Part shown: positions 57,130-64,000 of the stretch, in pieces | Layout of the letters: each line of letters begins with the position of its first letter | Numbering within the stretch: position 1 is the stretch's first letter | Source: Theobroma cacao | Lineage: Eukaryota > Streptophyta > Magnoliopsida > Malvales > Malvaceae | Direction: 5' to 3' | DNA: 64,000 bases | Assembly (NCBI RefSeq): GCF_000208745.1 | Contig: NC_030859.1 | Location: forward strand, 15,343,670 to 15,407,669 | Notes under the pieces: model-generated | Databases searched by the model: none | What the model saw: the letters and a program-made list of their open reading frames with translations, nothing else | What the model was told of the DNA's origin: nothing | Program-made: the position numbers and the translations under genes

Positions 57130-60100
57130 TCAAAGACGAGCATTTATTTTATCCGAGTCTAATGGTTCTGTCGCCCCTGGAGAAGCAGAGCTTTCTTCGC
57201 TTTCCCTCCCTTTGGAAGTCACAACCTCACTTTTAGCTTGAGAAGAAAGGTAAGACAATGACTGCAGCCATGAAACTAAAGTGGGTTTACGTGTGACATC
57301 ATCAGATTCAGCGACCTGGGCATATAACTCATTAAGAACCATGATCTGGCCAGTTTTTGGTAGTTGGACAGTGAGTTGTGCCAACGACTTCATTAGAGCT
57401 GGTAGGACCTGCACAAATGAGTAAATGATAATATTATCTAGCAGACACCATGGCCATCAAATACTGACAAGCTAATTATTTTCAACAGCATCTAGTCTGG
57501 GCAGTTCTGATTGTGAAATGCAATATGAGGTCACTGTTTATAGCATATATTTCCTGTTTAATACTTAACAACAGTATTACGTTTATTTCACATGAAGTGG
57601 CATAAAAGCAACACAAAAGCAATAAACCAACAATCAACATGGAGAGAACTAGCGAGAGCAGCACCCGATTTTAACTTGTCAAACCCTTTAAGAGAAAAGA
57701 GATGTAAAAGAATGGTGAAAATTGCATCTTGTGCACCAAAAGAACTTAGCATATGTCAGTATTTACCTGTATATCAACAAGGGAAATAAGACGCAAAAGC
57801 AGCTCTAGGATTTTTTTACAAGGCTCCAGGCCTCCTTGCCAGTTCTTCCAATCCTCAGCTTTTAAAGTGGAAGCATCACTGCAGAGCTTATTAGCGTTAT
57901 CAACAAGACAGTTAATGCAATAAAATATTGCCGGGCTACCAGCAGGAAGGTGTCGAACCAAGGCTACAACTCCTGAAGCCATACCCTCAAAAGGAGTAAT
58001 GCCAGGAAATCCCTATATTAAAAGTAATAGAAAAATTAATTTAGTCCCAAAAGTTTGATATACTGTCACTTTCACTAAATTTTAGGTACCTCTAAAGATC
58101 TTTGCATGTAATAGAAAACAAGTTGCTCCTTTAGCAACACTCTTTCATCCTCTGAGTCTTTTCCTGAAGACATGAATGCCACAAACATAGAATGTGAGGC
58201 TCGAGCTACTTTTCCGTTTGGATGTCCCATATATCTAATCACCTTTGTTATCAGGAATCATTGTTTATATCATTTAACATATATAATAAATTTTCCAAGT
58301 AAGGTAAATATGTATTTTAGGATACAAAAACATAGTTGGAGCAACCACCATCCTAAATTCACGAGCAGGCAATTGTTCAATGCAAGTTGGAATAACCCGC
58401 ACATAAAACAAAACACGAGCAGTTTGCACCTCATCCTTGGACCATTCATATTCCATTTTCTGCTCAGAAGAAAAGTCTACAAAACAAAATTCAAATCTCC
58501 ATAAAACAAACAATAGAAAAACTCATCTAGGAACTTCAAACTGCAGAACTACTGGAACTTAGGCTCTGTTTGTTTCTCAGAAATGGGCCTCCAAAAAAAA
58601 TTTTCTGAAAATGTTGATATTTTCTATTTTTCTATTGTTTGGATGACTTGGTGCAAAATATTTTTTGTTGTTTGGCTGTTCTCTAGAAAACTTTCATTCT
58701 TGTCAAAATAGTAATATTGACATAACTATTAAATTATATTTATTAATATAATAAAAATATTGTTAAAATATTAAAAAAAAGCAATATTTATAATGTAAAT
58801 ATTTTTAAAATATTTATCATTAATAATCAATAGTAACATCTAGTATTAAAATATTTAAAATATTAATATTTACTATTAAAATCATTAAATGTATTATTTA
58901 TTATATTAATATATACTATTTATTGTTAAATAGTAATATAATTGTTATTAAATATTAAAAAATATTTGTCATTATTAATAATATTCGAAACCGTAATATG
59001 TAATATTAAAATATTTTAAAAATTTTATATTACTAATTTAATATCTTAAATTTAACTAAAATAAAATAAAATAAATTATTTATAAACTTAAGAATATATC
59101 GATTCAGGCCGAGCTCAGACCTAAAATCCTATCCAAAGCTCGACTGAGTCAGGTAAATAGGCCCATATACAGGTCTAGTTAAGTGGCAGGATTTGTTTTG
59201 AGTGTTGGTTAGTCTGGCAATTGCCTTAAGCTTTTGTAAACTAGAAGAAAATTTTAAAGTTTTAAGGTCCATTTTCCATTGACTATTATGATTTTCTGCT
59301 GACCCTCCCATTTCCTGCTAACCAAACATCAGAAAATGCAGAAGTCAATATTTAGAAGCCAATTTCTGCAAAACAAACAGAGCCTTAGTAACCTAACACT
59401 CAGTTATAATTGCACATAAATAATCACCTTGCCAAGTGGTCAAGTCAACATAGGAGGGCACTGATTCCACAAAAGAGACGCAGGCAGCCTCATTTTCCTG
59501 AACACATGCAACAACCTTTCGAATGGTATCCATATATTCTGGCAAATGCATACGTCGAAAATACTCTAAGCAAGAGAAAGAAACTAATATCTGCACTGCT
59601 TTCTCCCTCTGCATTTCTTGAGATAGGTTTGAATTTAGTCTGTGCTTTGTTACAGCCAGAGCAAAAACCACAACCATAAGAAAAGCAGACTCTGCAATTT
59701 TCTCCAAATCCGCTAGCAGCTCATCCTTTCTGCCACGAAGGAACAAAGCAACCTGTCGGTGACCAGAGTAGACATCCTGACAGTAGTCCCATATAAAACT
59801 CTCCACTAAACTTTTGCTCTCCTCATCTGCTGAGACATACTGATTGCAGAAAACACCAGTTATGGCACCTGCTTCCTTAAAAAGAACACTGTCTAGATGT
59901 TTTTTAATCTCATTAAGCCCCAATTCAGACCCAATGCTATGGAGGAACTGAAGAATCTGCATGTATAAGTGCCTTAAGGGAAAGATTTCTCTTAACAAGG
60001 CTGAAGCCAGGCACACAAGCACAGGGGCACTGAAACATATTGCACCACTTCGAGCCAAGGCTAGTGATATACACTGTAAAAGAAGACTGTCCATGGGATC

Positions 60101-61099
60101 ACTGTCTGAGTTTACAAACTCTTTAGTTTTAGAAACAAAACTTTGTGCTATAGAGACTATTCCATTTTCTGCAGAAATCCTTAGTGTGGAAACAATCTCC
60201 AACCCTTGGCCACTAGCTGCATATCTACTAGCTCTCAATACTCCAGCTGCAACCATAACAAGAGCAAATGGAAGATAGCTTGCCCTTGGAGCTCCAAATG
60301 TCCACTGTGAAAAAGCTGGAATTTTTTTAAAAGAACGTGATTTAATGAAACCAGACACAACCCATTCAACCATATGCAAGATCATGAGTGCAGTAGGAAC
60401 TGTACTAGGAGGCCCATATTCCTTTCCCCAAATTCCCAACAAAGAATCCAAAACTCTAACAAAATGAACGTCCAGAGAAGAAGATAATGCATATCCAATC
60501 CCTGCCAGCACATCCGGGATAATTTCTTCCCATGTTCTAACGAATTGGTGATCTTCTTCTAACAGCCTACAAAGCAACTCCAAGCACACTAATTTCGAGC
60601 TTTCAGATACAAGAGGCACAAATGAAATGGCCCCTAAAAGAAGAAAACCTTCAGCAAGAAAAGAAGCGCTTTTCTTCAAACCAAATTCAGTAGTAAATAC
60701 ACGAGAAAGGACATCCACAGCTGAGTCAATGAGCACAGTTGATGGCCTAGCAGACTTCCTGACCCAAATATAAAGAAGCCTGAGCAAGATAGGATATGAT
60801 TCTGAAGGAAGATCGAAACTTTGGGAGGAGAGTACAGACAGAAGAAGTTTGGCTTGAGGGTCAGCAACATGGAGAGAGGTTTGGGAGTTAAAGAGGGTTT
60901 TCAAAGGTTGGAGTATATAGGGATCAAATGTTTGGTTCTGAAGTGAATCTCTAAGCTCAGACCATGCTTGAATAATGGCACGAGCAGATGAAGATGAAGA
61001 CCCAGGATAAGAAGAATGCCCAGAAACAGTGTGGCTAATACCACCACTGCAAGTCCTCAACCATTGTTCAAGAAAGAGGGTATTAACTTGTCTTGCCAT
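57130..61099 (-). CDS. Conserved plant helical-repeat (ARM/HEAT-like) protein of unknown function, 830 aa
   Basis: Coding exons, in order, are 61099-59428, 58476-58326, 58234-58090, 58012-57767 and 57408-57130; all introns are GT-AG and the total of 2493 bp stays in frame to the stop. The first exon alone encodes 557 residues starting MARQVNTLFLEQW. The protein is built of Leu/Ala/Val-rich amphipathic helices without a signal peptide, and reads like an ARM/HEAT solenoid. There is no catalytic motif. A Ser-rich patch lies near residues 20-40, and an acidic/Ser tail (SEESSASPGATEPLDSDK) closes it. From memory, unverified, it resembles a plant family including Arabidopsis AT1G73970, annotated as unknown or 'obscurin-like'. 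A 5'-UTR intron is likely. Intron 1 contains a MITE. Confidence 0.85.
58562..59384. mobile_element. PIF/Harbinger-like MITE in intron 1 of the helical-repeat gene (823 bp)
   Basis: The ends are inverted: GGCTCTGTTTGTTT at 58562 and AAACAAACAGAGCC ending at 59384. Both sides carry TTA (58559-58561 and 59385-59387), the usual 3-bp target of PIF/Harbinger (Tourist) elements. The inside is very AT-rich (58720-59100) and no transposase frame is seen. It is rather long for a MITE. Confidence 0.85.
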
Positions 61100-61122
61100 T
61101 TTATAAATAATTTATTCCCAAC

Positions 61123-61434
61123 CTGCAGAAACAGCAAAACAACTAGGTTCATAAGGCCAATCTAAATATCATTCTTCAATTAATATATTTAAATAAAGAT
61201 TAAAATAACTAAAATTAAATTTGTATTACATCCAAAATTCCAATATAACCAACTTAAATCAAAGATAAGTTGAAAAACACGAAATCAAATTCCGGGCAGT
61301 CAAAACCTGAGCAAAATTCTATCAGTAACATATATAGGTAAAAGATTCAAACCTGAGTTTCCAGTTTTTAGTCTAGAGACTCAACTAAAAACCCAAAGAA
61401 AAGAATCAAGTGAAAAAGAGTTTGGGCTACTTAC
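61123..61434 (-). other. Probable intron in the 5' UTR of the helical-repeat gene
   Basis: On the minus strand a donor CAGG/GTAAGT (at 61434) and an acceptor TTTCTGCAG (at 61123) stand 23 bases before the ATG. Size is 312 bp. Inferred without transcript data. Confidence 0.6.
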
Positions 61435-61469
61435 CCTGAGACTGGGACTGGGAATTCTTCCTTAAATAT

Positions 61470-62476
61470 TGGATAAGGAAAGCAAGTCGATGCCTAATGA
61501 TGAACAGCTGCTGTTTTGCTTTCTCAAGGACTTTATTTTCCTATTCTTTGTATCAATTCTCATATTCGTTCCTCTGCGAAAACTAAAACGAAAACTCATT
61601 GATTCTGGGTTGAATTATGTTTACATCCCTCAAAATTTCGCTTATTTTTTCTACAGCACCTTGACTGTTTCCTTTTTCCATTTTCTTCCCTCTATATTTT
61701 TATTTATTACGTTATCAGCATGTTATTGTTTTTTATAAGTACATATTTTTAAAATAAAAATTAACTAAAAAATAATAATTAAAATTTTTTTATAATATTT
61801 TAAAAATAAAAATTAAATATTTATTTTTTATTATATTTGATTAAATTTTTATATTTTTATTTTAAATCAATAAACACTTATTATTATTGCATCACTTATT
61901 ATTTTATTTAATATTAATTTTTTTTAAATATTAAATCAATATAAAATTTAAGATAAAATTTTTTACTTTTTAGAAATTACATGAAAGTCGTTTGAAATAG
62001 ACACTCTACCAATACGATTAACAAAAATTATAAACAATTAAAATATTTTTTTATTTTATTAATTTAAAAAATTACTATTATTATATTTAAAAAACTGGAG
62101 GCACCTATCGTGCTTCCTAGCTCCCCAAGAAAAGGGAGCTCCGATGCTCCTCAGATCAGAATTTTTTTATAAAATTAATAATAATAAATTATTAAAATTA
62201 TATAATAATAATTTTAAAATTTAATTAAAAATAAAATTATTTTTTATTTTTATCACGTGATAAGTTGGGGAAAAATATTTCTTCTAAAACAAATATCTAT
62301 TTTAAAAATTAATGAAATTTTGTATAACCTCATACAAAACTTAAGGGTAAGATATTTTAGCATTGTTTTTAAATTTAAGGGTTATATATTTTCGCCTTGT
62401 TTTTAATATATACTAAATATTTTATGACAAAAATCTTTTCAACTTAATATTTATTTATTTTTAAAAAGAAAAAAAA
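61470..62476. other. Shared upstream spacer of two divergent genes
   Basis: About 1.0 kb between the leader of the minus-strand helical-repeat gene and the plus-strand nucleotidase gene. It is AT-rich. A hairpin AGCTCCC-CAAGAAAA-GGGAGCT (62119-62140) stands in a GC-richer island at 62095-62160. The spacer may hold promoters for both directions; no specific sites could be fixed. Confidence 0.5.
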
Positions 62477-64000
62477 ATGCTGAGCTCACAGTCTCTCAAG
62501 TCTCAAATGAGCTACCGGCTCCGAAGCAGCAGCAGCAGCATTATCGACATTGAGTGCAGTGCCCTCTCCAAACTCGGTTTCTTCCGTAATTCAAGGCAAC
62601 TCCTCTCCCCATTTCTTTTTCTCCCTTCATTCTTCTCACCCCTCATTCTGTTCTTCCTCTTCGCCATCGTCTTTCGTAGGGTTTGGTGTTGCAGTCAAAA
62701 TACCAAGACCAAAATGGACAAGGAGGAGGATCATCATCTCGCGAAATTCACTGTCATTAACGATCCTCTATCACTCAACCACAAGATTGCCGCCATTCGC
62801 AATGCCGGCCCTTCTAAACTCCAGGTTCTTTCAATTTCTTTCCCTTGTTTTACATGTCCTTGATTGTTTTCATTTTGTTATATACAATTTTTAATATGAA
62901 AAAAATAAATCATTCTACGTCTATGTAAACTAATTATGTTATAATTGGTGTTACATTTTAACTATTTACCAGAAACAACGATTGAACGGAGTTCATTTGG
63001 TTCTTAATATGAGAATTTGAGTCTCAGGTGATTGCAGATTTTGACGCGACATTGACGAGGTACTGGATCAATGGGCAGCGTGGCCAAAGTAGGTTCACCG
63101 CGGTTCTATCCTTATGTTATGATCATAAGCTGTCTGCAGATTTTTGGTTTTCATTTTTTACTCTAATATAACATGTATAGGCAGTCATGGCCTTTTGCAG
63201 CAAGGAAACCCTGAGTTTGATGCCAAGAGACAAGCATTACTTCAATACTATCATCCATTAGAATTCTCTCCAACAATCCCACTTGAAGAGAAAACCAAGC
63301 TCATGGAAGAGTGGTGTGTTCCTCAATCATCCATTGTTTTAGTAGCTTATAAGCATGCGAATGATAGGAATGATTCATTCATGTTGCTTGTGAATTATTC
63401 GTTGTTTATTTAAATTAGGACATGAAAAACCCTTAGTGTTGCATCATCTGGATTTCTGTTATGTTTTGAGTAACTAATGCTATTGATTCTATTCCTTGTA
63501 GGTGGGGAAAAACACATGGTCTTCTCATTGAAGGAGGCCTTACATATGATGCAATAAAGAACTCTGTTGCTAATGCGAATATTGCCTTTAGAGATGGTGT
63601 AGTTGAACTCTTTGAGTTTTTAGAGGTACCACTCTATCTCAATGATTTTTTGGTTATTTTCTTTTTAGGTTCCATTTGGGATCTCACATTTGACAGGAAG
63701 GGATTTAGATTTCAAGTGTAGTATAAATTGTGTGGTTATACTCTTGAAAATTTTATTGATACCTTTAAATTTATGATTTTGTTACATCATTATGGAGTGA
63801 ATTGAAATTATATAGATAGAATAGTAATTTCATATGCATTTCCCTATACTCTTTTAAATACATAGGTATAGTGAATCTTTGTTGATTTTTATATGACGGC
63901 TAGTGGCTATACACACTTCTACAGTTTTATGAAAAAACGAATCCAAATACACTCTCCCAAATACTTGTTTGAAAAGAAAATTAAGAATCATGGAATGTGT
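62477..64000 (+). CDS. Cytosolic 5'-nucleotidase III-like (pyrimidine/m7GMP nucleotidase, HAD superfamily), 5' part
   Basis: Exons in view are 62477-62824, 63028-63088, 63181-63313 and 63502-63625, all GT-AG and in phase (222 codons so far); the rest lies beyond the window. Exon 2 encodes DFDATLT (Asp120, Asp122), the HAD motif I with nucleophile and acid/base Asp, followed by RYW. Then come GNPEFDAKRQALLQYYHPLE, KTKLMEEW, WGKTHGLLIEGGL and FRDGVVELFEFLE, all characteristic of the UMPH-1/NT5C3 family, which dephosphorylates pyrimidine nucleoside monophosphates or 7-methyl-GMP. The first ATG gives an N-terminal extension of 79 residues with a hydrophobic stretch (LLSPFLFLPSFFSPLILFFLFAIV begins near residue 42). 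An internal ATG at 62714 (MDKEEDHHLAKF) would give the usual cytosolic form. Confidence 0.9.

Noticed and set aside
58562..59384. hAT-type MITE
   Set aside because: An 8-bp duplication would be expected; only TTA is repeated, which fits PIF/Harbinger better.
59410..60278. Plus-strand frames of 89 and 105 codons
   Set aside because: Shadows of the first exon of the helical-repeat gene.

Overview
The window is nuclear DNA of a flowering plant, most likely a woody eudicot. It has GT-AG introns, AT-rich spacers, plant-type LTR retrotransposons and four plant gene families. I cannot name the genus from sequence alone.

Layout. (1) Positions 1-34828 are a retrotransposon stack. Element A (1-4479, minus) is the 5' part of a Ty3/gypsy element with a 3.0-kb LTR; it landed beside or inside a small degraded coding fragment (4480-5428). 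Element B (about 6905-34828, minus) is an old short-LTR Ty3 chromovirus relic. B is split by element C (10065-31312, plus), a SIRE-like Ty1/copia element with target duplication CATTG. C is itself split twice: by solo LTR D (13990-16578, minus, duplication ATTTC) and by E (17937-26370, plus, duplication GATTT), a deletion derivative of a family related to A. B also holds a 1673-bp unclassified insertion F (31823-33495) with a 9-bp duplication. The nesting order is therefore B, then C, then D and E. (2) Positions 34829-42470 are AT-rich spacer with diverged tandem repeats running into a 518-bp assembly gap (40580-41097). (3) Positions 42471-64000 are a gene island: a mitochondrial carrier (plus, six coding exons, solo LTR of the B family in intron 2), a single-exon glutaredoxin-domain protein (plus), a 5.4-kb spacer with a foldback and a possible minus-strand transcript, a conserved helical-repeat protein of unknown function (minus, five coding exons, MITE in intron 1, duplicated last exon), and the 5' part of a cytosolic 5'-nucleotidase III-like gene (plus), head to head with the previous gene.

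How it fits together. The four genes look like unrelated housekeeping or stress genes, and nothing here suggests a shared pathway. The retrotransposon half is more informative. A and E carry complementary deletions (A lacks the capsid core, E lacks RT, RNase H and the integrase core). The disabling point changes seen by comparing E with A are all G:C to A:T transitions. The long LTRs carry 18-bp palindromes and minisatellites. The E LTRs share a roughly 110-nt module with the unrelated insertion F. Exon limits, domain calls and target duplications were read by eye; no alignment or database search was run.
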